This document shows positions 15,117 to 23,044 of a stretch of 23,805 nt of DNA, one piece after another. Numbering within the stretch: the first letter of the stretch is position 1; each line of letters begins with the position of its first letter. The position numbers were made by a program, and so were the translations under genes. The DNA comes from Rhodospirillaceae bacterium UBA3470 (GTDB taxonomy: Bacteria > Pseudomonadota > Alphaproteobacteria > Rhodospirillales > Casp-alpha2). The stretch spans positions 1 to 23,805 of the forward strand of contig DFRF01000060.1 of NCBI GenBank assembly GCA_002378125.1. Direction: 5' to 3'. The notes under the pieces are model-generated. The model did no database searches. It saw nothing but the letters and a program-made list of their open reading frames with translations, and was not told the origin of the DNA.

Positions 15117-16224
15117 GTCGAATCTCCCTGACTATTCGTTCGCTGGCCTTGCCGTCACCATAGGGATTACGGGCACGTGACATGGTGTTGTAGACCGCTT
15201 CGTCATCAAGCAGTAATGTCGTTTCGCTAACAATGGCATCTGTGTCCGTGCCCACTAATTTCACGGTGCCGGCGTTGACAGCTTCCGGTCTCTCTGTAAC
15301 GTCGCGCATCACCAATACAGGTTTGCCGAGCGCGGGCGCTTCCTCCTGGATGCCGCCAGAATCGGTGATGACCAGATGGCATCGGTCCATGAGGTAGACA
15401 AAAGGCAGATAATCCTGGGGTGCTATCAGATGAACATTGGGACAGTCGGACAGGATCGCGTTGACCGGCGATTGAACGTTTGGATTGAGGTGCATCGGGT
15501 AGGCGATTTCGACGTCCCCGCGTTTGGCCAATATTCGAAGCGCATGACAAATGCGTTGAATGCCATCGCCAAAGTTCTCTCGCCGGTGGCCCGTTACCAA
15601 AATCAAGCGCCGGTCATTGGGGATATACTGGAAATATGACGCCACGGCGTTGCGGCGGTCGGTATCGGTGCTGAGGTCGCCCACGACCTGGAGCAAGGCA
15701 TCAATTACAGTGTTGCCGGTGATGGCGATTCGAGAGCTGTCAACGCCTTCACGCCGAAGGTTCTCTGCTGCGCCATCAGTCGGCGCGAAGTAGACGTCTG
15801 CGATGCAGTCGGTAAGCTTTCGGTTCATTTCTTCGGGAAACGGTGCGTAAGGATCACCGGTCCGCAATCCCGCTTCCACGTGGCCCACGGGAATCTGCCG
15901 GTAATAGGCGGCCAAGGTTGCCGCGAATGTTGTCGTGGTGTCACCATGTACCAGAAGACGATCTGGTTTTTCTTGATCAAGTACGTTCCCCATGCCCGCA
16001 AGGACGGCCTGGGTAATATGCGATAGGTCCTGTCCCGGCCGCATGATATCGAGATCATAATTGGGCTGGATACCAAAGAGGTTAAGAGCTTGGTCCAGCA
16101 TTTCGCGATGTTGGGCAGTGACGCAAACGCGGGATTCAATTTGTGTGTCAGCCGCCAGCGCGCTGACCAGTGGGGCCATTTTAATGGCCTCCGGCCGTGT
16201 TCCAAACACGCTGAGCACGCGCAT
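15094..16224 (-). CDS. wecB: UDP-N-acetylglucosamine 2-epimerase (non-hydrolysing)
   Basis: The 376-residue cytoplasmic enzyme interconverts UDP-GlcNAc and UDP-ManNAc, providing the substrate for WecC. Signatures: SVFGTRPEAIKMAPLV at the N-terminus, HGDTTTTFAATLAAYY, VGHVEAGLRTGDPYAPFPEE with the conserved acidic residues, VTGHRRENFGDG, and DSGGIQEEAPALGKPVLVMR. The start at 16224 (MRVLSVFGTRPE) matches the family N-terminus; an ATG at 16242 would add six residues, and neither has a good ribosome-binding site. It is the first gene of wecB-wecC-oxidoreductase, transcribed away from the PDZ gene. No glycosyltransferase lies next to it, so the polysaccharide assembly genes must be elsewhere. Confidence 0.94.
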   Translation of the reverse strand: MRVLSVFGTRPEAIKMAPLVSALAADTQIESRVCVTAQHREMLDQALNLFGIQPNYDLDIMRPGQDLSHITQAVLAGMGNVLDQEKPDRLLVHGDTTTTFAATLAAYYRQIPVGHVEAGLRTGDPYAPFPEEMNRKLTDCIADVYFAPTDGAAENLRREGVDSSRIAITGNTVIDALLQVVGDLSTDTDRRNAVASYFQYIPNDRRLILVTGHRRENFGDGIQRICHALRILAKRGDVEIAYPMHLNPNVQSPVNAILSDCPNVHLIAPQDYLPFVYLMDRCHLVITDSGGIQEEAPALGKPVLVMRDVTERPEAVNAGTVKLVGTDTDAIVSETTLLLDDEAVYNTMSRARNPYGDGKASERIVREIRRVHELDA

Positions 16225-16349
16225 GGCGAGAGTCCGTTTCATTTCAATTGCGCAGGGTAGAACGATGGATATCCCGGTGCTTCCCTAATGGCAAGGCCTG
16301 CAGTGTGTTCAGGACAGGTTGTATCAATGAGTTCAGGCGGTTACACTGC

Positions 16350-16364
16350 TTTACACCATGTAAA
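16350..16364. promoter_or_regulatory. perfect 6-bp inverted repeat upstream of the PDZ gene
   Basis: TTTACA-CCA-TGTAAA is a 15-bp palindrome 13 bases before the PDZ gene ATG, next to its ribosome-binding site (GGGAA). It lies in the 153-bp gap between divergent genes. It could be an operator or a small hairpin near the translation start; no regulator is identified. Confidence 0.3.
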
Positions 16365-16377
16365 ATGGGAAGCGTTC

Positions 16378-17091
16378 ATGGGGTTTGGGCTCGAACGTAC
16401 GTGCCGGTGGCTGCTTGTGATATGTGTTGCCGTCGATATCGCTATTCCTTGGACGAATGTCAGTGCGGCAGAATTCGGTTTTTCTGGTATGCATGTGCAG
16501 GGTGTTAATGACACCATCGCGAAGGCGCTTAGTTTGCCGAAGGCGGAAGGCGTCTTGGTGATGGACGTGGCTTTAGGGGGCGCGGCCGACATTGCCAATA
16601 TAAAACGTGGCGATCGGATTACGCATTTCAATGGGACGAAGATCGATACTTTTAAACGGTTGCTGGGCGTGGTGACCAAGACCCGTCCCGGTCAGAAGGT
16701 CGACGTGAAAGTTCAACGGAAGCGGCGCATACTCGATTTAAAAATGAAACTCGGATCAAAGCCCGCCTCCTGGAAAGTGACGCAGGGCGCGGTGATAAAC
16801 TTCACGGCGGTTGGTTTGACACTCGCTTCGATCACGCCGAAGATTCGTGAACGGTTCAATCTCCGTTGGGGATCCGTCGGTGTTCTAGTGACCTTAATTG
16901 ATTCGGCATTTGCAGATCGTATGCTTCTGCGCCGCGGTGACGTTATCGTGCAGGTCAATCAATCGGATGTGTGGCTTCCAGATCAAATCAAACGCCATTA
17001 CGACGCGGCAAAGGAAGCTGGGCGAACCCATTTGCTCATGCTCATTGAGCGAACCAATGGCTTTCGCTATATGATGTTGCCCGTCAAGTAG
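16378..17091 (+). CDS. secreted tandem-PDZ protein without a protease domain
   Basis: This is a 237-residue protein with a signal peptide (RTCRWLLVICVAVDIAIPW, cleavage near VSA-AEF) followed by two PDZ-like domains. The first runs about residues 32-135 and contains EGVLVMDVALGGAADIANIK, then RGDRITHFNGTKI. The second runs about 145-237 and contains GVLVTLIDSAFADRMLLRRG, then DVIVQVNQSDVWLPDQIKRH. This is the arrangement of the C-terminal half of HtrA/DegP proteases, but no trypsin-like catalytic domain precedes it. Such proteins usually act as periplasmic peptide binders or adaptors. The ATG at 16378 is preferred because GGGAA lies seven bases upstream and the signal peptide starts there; an upstream ATG at 16288 would bury it. 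Partner protease is unknown; the M48 protease nearby is only a positional suggestion. Confidence 0.8.
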   Translation: MGFGLERTCRWLLVICVAVDIAIPWTNVSAAEFGFSGMHVQGVNDTIAKALSLPKAEGVLVMDVALGGAADIANIKRGDRITHFNGTKIDTFKRLLGVVTKTRPGQKVDVKVQRKRRILDLKMKLGSKPASWKVTQGAVINFTAVGLTLASITPKIRERFNLRWGSVGVLVTLIDSAFADRMLLRRGDVIVQVNQSDVWLPDQIKRHYDAAKEAGRTHLLMLIERTNGFRYMMLPVK

Positions 17092-17105
17092 AGGCCGGAT
17101 AATCC

Positions 17106-17900
17106 TCAGTCGCCCAATTCGACGATCATCCGGTTCATCGTCGCCGCGTCAATGGCGCCGGGAACCAATTTTCCGCCGATCACGAACGCTGGGGTTCCAT
17201 TAATGTTCAGCGTTTGAGCCAGCTGGTAGTTTTTCTCAAGAATCCGGTCGATTTCTGGATCGGCCATATCCTTCTTGAGTTGTTTGGCATCGATCCCCAA
17301 TTGGGTGGCGACACTCAGAATTTTCGCTTCGGGAATACCACCACGGAGATTTATCACGGCTGCATGGAAGGCACCATACTTCGCTTTTTGGGTTCGCCAC
17401 ACGGCCAAGGAAGCACGCGATGCAGTCACTGATTCCGGACCGAGGATCGGAAATTCTTTAATCACGTAACGGACGCTGGGATTGTCATTGAGGACTTTCA
17501 TGACCGTCGGGAAGACCCGCTTACAATAGCCACAGCGATAATCGAGGAACTCGACCATCGTGATGGTGCCGGTTGGATTGCCCATGACTGGGTCATCCGG
17601 ATCGGCTTCCAGGTCCTGCTTTCGCTCTTTTAGTGTTGCAGCCGCTTGCGCCCCTTCCTCCGCCTTTTGGCGCACCTGCATACGCTGGATCGACTTTAGG
17701 ATAACTTCGGGACGGTCGAAAATGTATTGCTCAATCATCTTGTTGAGCTCGGTCTTCTGAGCGTCAGTAAATCCGCCTTCAGCGGTGTGACCCGTGTCGG
17801 TGAAAGATTGAGACGTAATTACAATAATGAATGCCGCTACCAATGCGGCGGTACGTCCAAATGCTGGCATCAGCGAAAAAGCGCTCACGTTCAAGTCCAT
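17106..17900 (-). CDS. DsbA-family periplasmic thiol:disulfide oxidoreductase (Com1-like)
   Basis: The 264-residue exported protein has an N-terminal signal/anchor segment (AALVAAFIIVITS), a helical Lys/Glu-rich linker (about 45-105), and a thioredoxin-fold domain with the CxxC site FLDYRCGYCK (C123 and C126) and the cis-proline loop NGTPAFVIGG. This is the layout of DsbA-like proteins related to Com1/BdbD, which make or shuffle disulfides in secreted proteins. The start at 17900 gives a reasonable signal peptide; ATG at 17870 is an alternative. It lies about 96 bp downstream of the lipoprotein gene in the same direction as the M48 protease, giving an envelope protein-folding group. Confidence 0.9.
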   Translation of the reverse strand: MDLNVSAFSLMPAFGRTAALVAAFIIVITSQSFTDTGHTAEGGFTDAQKTELNKMIEQYIFDRPEVILKSIQRMQVRQKAEEGAQAAATLKERKQDLEADPDDPVMGNPTGTITMVEFLDYRCGYCKRVFPTVMKVLNDNPSVRYVIKEFPILGPESVTASRASLAVWRTQKAKYGAFHAAVINLRGGIPEAKILSVATQLGIDAKQLKKDMADPEIDRILEKNYQLAQTLNINGTPAFVIGGKLVPGAIDAATMNRMIVELGD

Positions 17901-17996
17901 CTCTATATGAATTTCGATCGTCTCATCATCGTGGAGAATATCGCTTTTCGCAAGTTCACGGCGCGCGCCGAAAGCTTAAATGGGCTTTAGAGCTCC

Positions 17997-18713
17997 TCAT
18001 CGGGTGAGGTGTAATCCTCGTATATGGGCCGCGATTTGACCGTTGCCCGGATTGACGATGATTCCTGCAAAAACCAACCGGGTATTCTGCATATTGAGAT
18101 TTGGCCACGCTTTCGCATGAAGGGTCGAAAGATCCACTATTTCACGCCACCATTGGTTCAGGTTCTCCCGGCCGCCACGTGCAATGTAGCGCGCCACGGG
18201 TGGACCCTTGCGGCCGCGTATTGGGGCCTCCAGCAATCCCCGTTGAAGCGCGGATGGTGCCCATTCAATGGTCAGAGATCGGGAAAACTTAGGAATGTTC
18301 GGCCCCAAAATCGATCCTAACGACCAGTTTTTGCTCTGAGTTTTGTCATCCAAGAACCCGATTATGATTTGCAGAGGTGAATTCGAGCTCGTTCCCTCAA
18401 TAATTCGCCAATTCCAAGCCAAATAGGGCGTCGCCAAGAGTTGTGCATTAATAGGTCGAAGGGCCGCAAACGGTTTCGGTCCGCTTTTGATCGCCAAATG
18501 GAGAAAAATGCCGTCGTCCTGAAGAGTGGGTAAGGCTTGTCGAATGCTACCGATGACAATCCATTCTTTTTCAAGGCGTGCCAGTGAGAGGTCTTGGCGC
18601 GGCGTCAAGATCGGCAATGTTCCGTCAAGTTCGACGTTGGGGACATTGATGCTGCAAGACGCAAGGGAGAGGGAAATAGCGGCCCCAAATATTGGGTGTC
18701 TGCATTTTGGCAT
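17997..18713 (-). CDS. predicted lipoprotein, possibly DUF3047-like
   Basis: The 238-residue protein begins with a lipoprotein signal peptide: MPKCRHPIFGAAISLSLASC, with the lipobox LASC and lipidated C20. The mature part is beta-rich, with PYLAWNWRI, LQIIIGFLDD, SLTIEWAP and a C-terminal LVFAGIIVNPGNGQIAAHI. Spacing of the WxWR and the late GxI...N motifs recalls DUF3047 proteins, but the match is from memory and weak. Its ATG shares the A of the M48 gene stop (TAATG), so translation is coupled to the protease; a role as its envelope partner is an inference. Confidence 0.68.
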   Translation of the reverse strand: MPKCRHPIFGAAISLSLASCSINVPNVELDGTLPILTPRQDLSLARLEKEWIVIGSIRQALPTLQDDGIFLHLAIKSGPKPFAALRPINAQLLATPYLAWNWRIIEGTSSNSPLQIIIGFLDDKTQSKNWSLGSILGPNIPKFSRSLTIEWAPSALQRGLLEAPIRGRKGPPVARYIARGGRENLNQWWREIVDLSTLHAKAWPNLNMQNTRLVFAGIIVNPGNGQIAAHIRGLHLTR

Positions 18714-20083
18714 TACTTGTTTTTTTTATTGCGTTTCAGGGCGCGCGCCACTTCATCCGCGGCGATCAATATGTCCTCAGCTTGCAACCAATCACGGGTC
18801 CCCCGCGCAAACGCCTTCTTTGCTCGGTTCGCCTGGAACCGCGCCTCGTCAGGTTTGCCTAGAAGCAGTGCTTCTTCGCCGAGAGCAAGATAGCTCTTTG
18901 GTAAATTGCCGCTGCGGCCATGGGCAATGGCAAGGAAACGCCAATTGCGCGCGGAATGACTGCTTGTTGCCAGAGCCACCTCGAGGTTTGCGATCGCTTG
19001 CTTGAGGTAATTTTGGTCACCAGAGTCGATCTGAGCGCGTGCTAAATCACGCCGAATATATGGCGCTTGTGGTAAGATTGCAGCGGCCTTGCCGTAAGCT
19101 TCGATAGCTTCCTGGATCCGGCCATTTTCGTAGAGCATTTGTCCCTTCATCTCGTGAAAGTAGGGATCACCCGTATCCTCGTGAATCAAGACATCCATGA
19201 TCGCAATGGCCTTATCCAATTTGGAGCGGCGAAATTCTGCAATGGCACGGGCATAACGTGCTGCCACGGATTGATTCGAATCCGGATATCTCCGGAGCGT
19301 ATGCCCATAGGGACGAAGATAAGCAAATAGCTTTGCCCGCATTCGGGCGAACATCCTCTTGATTTGCGGCGAGTCTTCGGCGTCCGAGAATGCGGAGTTT
19401 TCGACGTGGTTTTCGATCGTGGTGATCCGCTCGCGCGATAAAGGGTGAGATCGGACGTAGGGATCTTGGCGTGCGAAGCTCAGAAGCTCCTGATCCTCGA
19501 GAATCTGCATGAACGCGAGCAGCCCCCGCGCCGATTGTTTTGTTTTGTCGAGAAAACTCAATGCCGCATGATCAGCGGCACCTTCTTGGGTTCGGCTGTA
19601 GGCTAAAAAATTACGTTGTGCGACGGTCTGCCCACCAGCGACAATGGCAGCTCCCAGATCACCGCGACCAGTTGCGATGGCCGTCGCCCCGCCCAGGATC
19701 GTGCCGAGAATGGCCGAGGTGGTCGAATTCGAAAACGCACCACGGACCCGAGAGAGATGGCCGCCGGAGATGTGACCGGTCTCGTGAGCGATCACACCGA
19801 TAATCTGATTGGCATTTTCGCTTCGCAAAAGCAGACCGGAATTCATGAAAAGTTTTTGGCCGCCAGTAACGAAAGCATTGAGTGAATCATCGTTGACGAT
19901 ATAAATCTCTACGGATGAGGCTTTGAGCCCAGCGATTTTGAAAATTGGCGAAGCAAATGTGCGTAATGCGTCCTCGATCTCCGTATCTTGGACTAAGCTC
20001 GCGCTAAAGACCTTCGCCGGAAACGTTGAGAGCGAGAAGCAGAAGACCAACCAGGAAGCGACGTAGAAGATGCGGCTCATCAT
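18713..20083 (-). CDS. M48-family metalloprotease with TPR repeats (BepA-like)
   Basis: The 456-residue periplasmic zinc protease has a signal peptide (SRIFYVASWLVFCFSLS), a catalytic domain with VIAHETGHISGGHLSR (HExxH near residue 100), and the downstream QEGAADHAAL motif giving the third zinc ligand. A C-terminal TPR region follows (for example MKGQMLYENGRIQEAIEAYG). BepA/YfgC-type proteins check assembly of outer-membrane proteins. The start is the ATG pair at 20083/20080; a TTG at 20098 is also in frame. The gene faces away from the gamma-glutamyltransferase homologue, whose first ATG (20070) lies inside this gene, so at least one of the two starts may be wrong. A lipoprotein gene is coupled at the 3' end by TAATG. 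Confidence 0.9.
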   Translation of the reverse strand: MMSRIFYVASWLVFCFSLSTFPAKVFSASLVQDTEIEDALRTFASPIFKIAGLKASSVEIYIVNDDSLNAFVTGGQKLFMNSGLLLRSENANQIIGVIAHETGHISGGHLSRVRGAFSNSTTSAILGTILGGATAIATGRGDLGAAIVAGGQTVAQRNFLAYSRTQEGAADHAALSFLDKTKQSARGLLAFMQILEDQELLSFARQDPYVRSHPLSRERITTIENHVENSAFSDAEDSPQIKRMFARMRAKLFAYLRPYGHTLRRYPDSNQSVAARYARAIAEFRRSKLDKAIAIMDVLIHEDTGDPYFHEMKGQMLYENGRIQEAIEAYGKAAAILPQAPYIRRDLARAQIDSGDQNYLKQAIANLEVALATSSHSARNWRFLAIAHGRSGNLPKSYLALGEEALLLGKPDEARFQANRAKKAFARGTRDWLQAEDILIAADEVARALKRNKKNK

Positions 20084-21836
20084 AGACAGACCAATCAAAT
20101 GCGTTTCGGCAATTCTGTCATTCGCAAGGCTTAGACCACGGCGAAAAATTAGATGGCGTCGGGTTGCTCGTCAAACGACGATGCTACTGGCCTGCGCGGG
20201 ATTGGTGGGATGTGGTACCATTCCGGGGGTTAGTGATGAGAACCCGATCAAGAAGGGAAAAGTCGGGTTCGTCCAGGGGTTTTACGGCGGCGTGGCAGCC
20301 GACGAACCCCATGCCGTCTTAGTCGGCCGTGATGTTTTGGCGGCGGGTGGTTCTGCGGCTGATGCAGCCGTTGCAATGTATTTCATGATGTCGGTTACCT
20401 ATCCATCCGCTGCGAGCCTTGGCGGTGGTGGTCTTTGTTTGACCCGAGATGCCAAGACAGGAAAGGTCGAAACCCTGGATTTCCTCGGCCAGACAAGCAG
20501 CGGCGCTGGAGGTGTTCCGGTCAATGTTCCAGGCAATCCGCGTGGATTTTTCGCCTTGCAGGCCAAGTATGGCTCTTTGGAATGGCGCGAGATCATTCGT
20601 CCGGCGGAGAATGCCGCGCGGTTTGGTGTTCAGGTATCCCGTGCCTTTGCTCGCGAGATTGCAGCGGCTGGTCCGTCGTTTGCCGGAACATCGGGCGGGC
20701 GTCTATTGGCGTTGCAGAACGGTGGTCGTCTTCACATTGAGGGCGACACGATCATTCAGCCGGATTTGGGGGCGGTTTTGGCAATGCTTCGTTCGCGTGG
20801 CGCCGGTGCGATATACACCGGGACCTATGCCCGACGAATGGTCGCGGCCGCGCAAGAAAGCGGAGCGGCTTTGACCTATGCGGATCTTCAAGCGCTGCGT
20901 CCTCTTTGGCGATCCGCCATTGAAGTCTTGTTCGACGTCAAGACATCGGTTTATTTGCCATTGCCGCGCACCCCCGCCGGAACTATGGCAGCAAAGGCCT
21001 TGGCCGCGACATTGGAGAATGGCCGGTTTCAGAAAGCTGACGATGGGCTGCGGGCACATTTGCTCGCCGAAACCATACAGCGCGCACTTGTCGATGGGGC
21101 GCGGGGGTTCAAGACTGTTAAGCCAAAAAAACGCATTGGCTACGGGGCGCAGGGGTTCAATAAGGTTGCGCCGAAAAATAATGAGCCGCGGGTTCGTCTC
21201 CCCAGTGAATACACCAATGATCTGATGGAAAGTTTTTTGGAAGACCGCGTCGTGCAACTGGCTGTCCCTACTTCACTTCCCTCGGTTGGTGCAGGCGGAG
21301 GGGGGCAGACGAGTTTTATTGCTGTCGATAGATCGGGGGGAGCCGTCGCCTGCTTCGTAACCATGAATAATCGGTTTGGCGTCCAACGCGCCATACGGGG
21401 CATGGGTATTATTATGGCGTCGTCGCCAACCTCGACTGCGGCTCGAGACATGTCGGCGGGATTGCTGCTTGTGTCTCAGCGCGACAAAAACGTTTTCTAC
21501 ATGGCTGGTTCCGCGAGCGGCGGGGTCGTGGGGCAGGCGGCCGTTATGCAGGTCGCATTGCGAGCCGGGGGCGGTACACCGGACGATATGGATGCAGCCA
21601 TTCGATCAAAACGACTGTTTAGAGATCCAAGCCGCGCTGTGACCTACGTCGAGGACGGAATGCCAATGACCTTATTGAATGCGCTGAGGAGCCGTGGTCA
21701 CCAATTGCAATCATTGCCGTCTTTGGGGCGTGTGAATTTGATTTTCTGTGTAACGGGGTTACCTTCTAAAAATCCGACCTGTGGTGTCCGAAGCGATCCG
21801 CGTGGGTTCGGCCTGGGATCTTCCCCAGCGTCGTGA
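20070..21836 (+). CDS. gamma-glutamyltransferase-family lipoprotein, divergent active site
   Basis: The 588-residue protein has the gamma-glutamyltransferase fold markers: GGSAADAAVAMYFMMSV, SLGGGGLCL, a GxPRGFFALQAKYG region, and GSASGGVVGQAAVMQV. It also has a lipoprotein-type signal (MLLACAGLVGCG, lipobox LVGC, C48). The site that corresponds to TTHxS, where canonical enzymes cut themselves and use the first Thr, reads Q413-T414-S415-F416 (GGGGQTSFIAVD). The Arg of DFRE is Leu here (DFLG), and the acidic NNQMDD stretch is absent. So transfer of glutamyl groups from glutathione is doubtful. The start is uncertain: ATG 20070 lies inside the divergent M48 gene and gives a long basic N-terminus (RRKIRWRRVARQ); ATG 20181 gives a bare lipoprotein signal. 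The aminotransferase follows 16 bp after its stop. Confidence 0.78.
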   Translation: MRLIIDRPIKCVSAILSFARLRPRRKIRWRRVARQTTMLLACAGLVGCGTIPGVSDENPIKKGKVGFVQGFYGGVAADEPHAVLVGRDVLAAGGSAADAAVAMYFMMSVTYPSAASLGGGGLCLTRDAKTGKVETLDFLGQTSSGAGGVPVNVPGNPRGFFALQAKYGSLEWREIIRPAENAARFGVQVSRAFAREIAAAGPSFAGTSGGRLLALQNGGRLHIEGDTIIQPDLGAVLAMLRSRGAGAIYTGTYARRMVAAAQESGAALTYADLQALRPLWRSAIEVLFDVKTSVYLPLPRTPAGTMAAKALAATLENGRFQKADDGLRAHLLAETIQRALVDGARGFKTVKPKKRIGYGAQGFNKVAPKNNEPRVRLPSEYTNDLMESFLEDRVVQLAVPTSLPSVGAGGGGQTSFIAVDRSGGAVACFVTMNNRFGVQRAIRGMGIIMASSPTSTAARDMSAGLLLVSQRDKNVFYMAGSASGGVVGQAAVMQVALRAGGGTPDDMDAAIRSKRLFRDPSRAVTYVEDGMPMTLLNALRSRGHQLQSLPSLGRVNLIFCVTGLPSKNPTCGVRSDPRGFGLGSSPAS

Positions 21837-21852
21837 TCGAGGAAAAAATCAA

Positions 21853-23013
21853 ATGGTTCTAAAAGTCTCGACCCGTGGCGAGGTTCCGCCGTTCATCGTT
21901 ATGGACGTGATGCGTGAGGCCAACGCCATGGAAGCGGCGGGCGAACATGTGCTGCATATGGAAGTTGGTCAACCTGGTACAGGGGCGCCGCAGGGGGTGG
22001 TGGATGCCGTGCGCCGCACGGTTGGAATACAAACCCTAGGATATACGGATGCGTTTGGAATGCCCGAGCTTCGGAGTCGTATAGCTCAGCACTATTCGGA
22101 TTGGTATGACGTCCAGGTTGACCCTGGTAACGTTGTCGTCACGACTGGGTCGTCCGGTGCGTTCGTCCTTTCGTTTCTGGCCGCGTTTGACTCTGGCGAC
22201 AGCGTCGCGCTGGCGAGCCCTGGATATCCCGCTTACAGGAACATCCTGACCGCACTTGGCATCAGCGTTGTCGATATTCCCGTCGGCCCTAAATCCAATT
22301 TTCAGCTAACGGCCCCATTATTGGAAGCGCTGCAAGCGTCGCGTGAACGACCGCTTGATGGGTTGATTGTTGCCAGCCCTTCGAATCCGACCGGAACCAT
22401 GTTGAATCCAGAGGAGCTGGACGCGCTTGCGGTGTACTGTGAACGCGAAGGAATTCGTTTGGTGTCCGATGAGATTTATCACGGGATCACCTTCGGCGTG
22501 ACGGCGCGGACGGCCCTTGCGACATCCGATCAAGCCATCGTCATCAACAGCTTCTCAAAGTATTTTTCTATGACCGGCTGGCGGTTGGGATGGATGATTG
22601 TTCCCGGTGATCTGCTACGCGCCGTTGAGTGCCTGGGGCAGAATTTGTTTATCTCGCCACCAACGGTGTCGCAAGTGGCCGGTGTGGCCGCTTTCGACTG
22701 CGCCGATGAGTTGGAAGAGAATATACGCCGTTATGCGGCGAATCGGGCCCTGTTGCTTGAGGAGTTGCCGAAGGCTGGTCTGCACGACCTGGCATCGTCC
22801 GACGGCGCTTTTTATATTTACGCTGACGTTGGGCATCTTACCAATGACAGCGCGGTGTTTTGCCGGCGGATGTTGAGGGAGACCGGCATTGCGGCCACGC
22901 CGGGTACGGATTTTGATCCGTCCCGGGGACAACGGTATGTCCGTTTTTCCTTTGCTGGAGAAACGATCGTCATGGAGCAGGTGGCGAGCCGGCTCCGCGA
23001 CTGGCTTGCCTAG
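21853..23013 (+). CDS. Class I/II PLP-dependent aminotransferase
   Basis: The 386-residue cytoplasmic aminotransferase of fold type I transfers amino groups between amino and keto acids. Visible PLP-site residues: TTGSSGAFVLSF (phosphate loop), N178 in SPSNPTGT, D206 in SDEIYHGI with Y209, the Schiff-base K236 in NSFSKYFSMTGWRLGW, and the C-terminal Arg region (RYVRFSFA). The start at 21853 has GAGGAAA about ten bases upstream and sits 16 bp after the preceding stop; an in-frame start at 21781 would overlap the upstream gene. Substrate (aspartate, alanine or an aromatic acid) cannot be chosen. Co-transcription with the gamma-glutamyltransferase homologue is likely. Confidence 0.92.
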   Translation: MVLKVSTRGEVPPFIVMDVMREANAMEAAGEHVLHMEVGQPGTGAPQGVVDAVRRTVGIQTLGYTDAFGMPELRSRIAQHYSDWYDVQVDPGNVVVTTGSSGAFVLSFLAAFDSGDSVALASPGYPAYRNILTALGISVVDIPVGPKSNFQLTAPLLEALQASRERPLDGLIVASPSNPTGTMLNPEELDALAVYCEREGIRLVSDEIYHGITFGVTARTALATSDQAIVINSFSKYFSMTGWRLGWMIVPGDLLRAVECLGQNLFISPPTVSQVAGVAAFDCADELEENIRRYAANRALLLEELPKAGLHDLASSDGAFYIYADVGHLTNDSAVFCRRMLRETGIAATPGTDFDPSRGQRYVRFSFAGETIVMEQVASRLRDWLA

Positions 23014-23023
23014 CTGGATAAGA

Positions 23024-23044
23024 GAGTCGACCTACGTTCGACTC
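23024..23044. terminator. 7-bp hairpin between convergent genes
   Basis: GAGTCGA (23024-23030), a 7-base loop CCTACGT, and TCGACTC (23038-23044) form a perfect stem. It lies between the aminotransferase stop and the RNase E stop and overlaps the last RNase E codons. It could stop transcription from both sides, but neither side has a clear T-run, so it is a candidate only. Confidence 0.4.
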
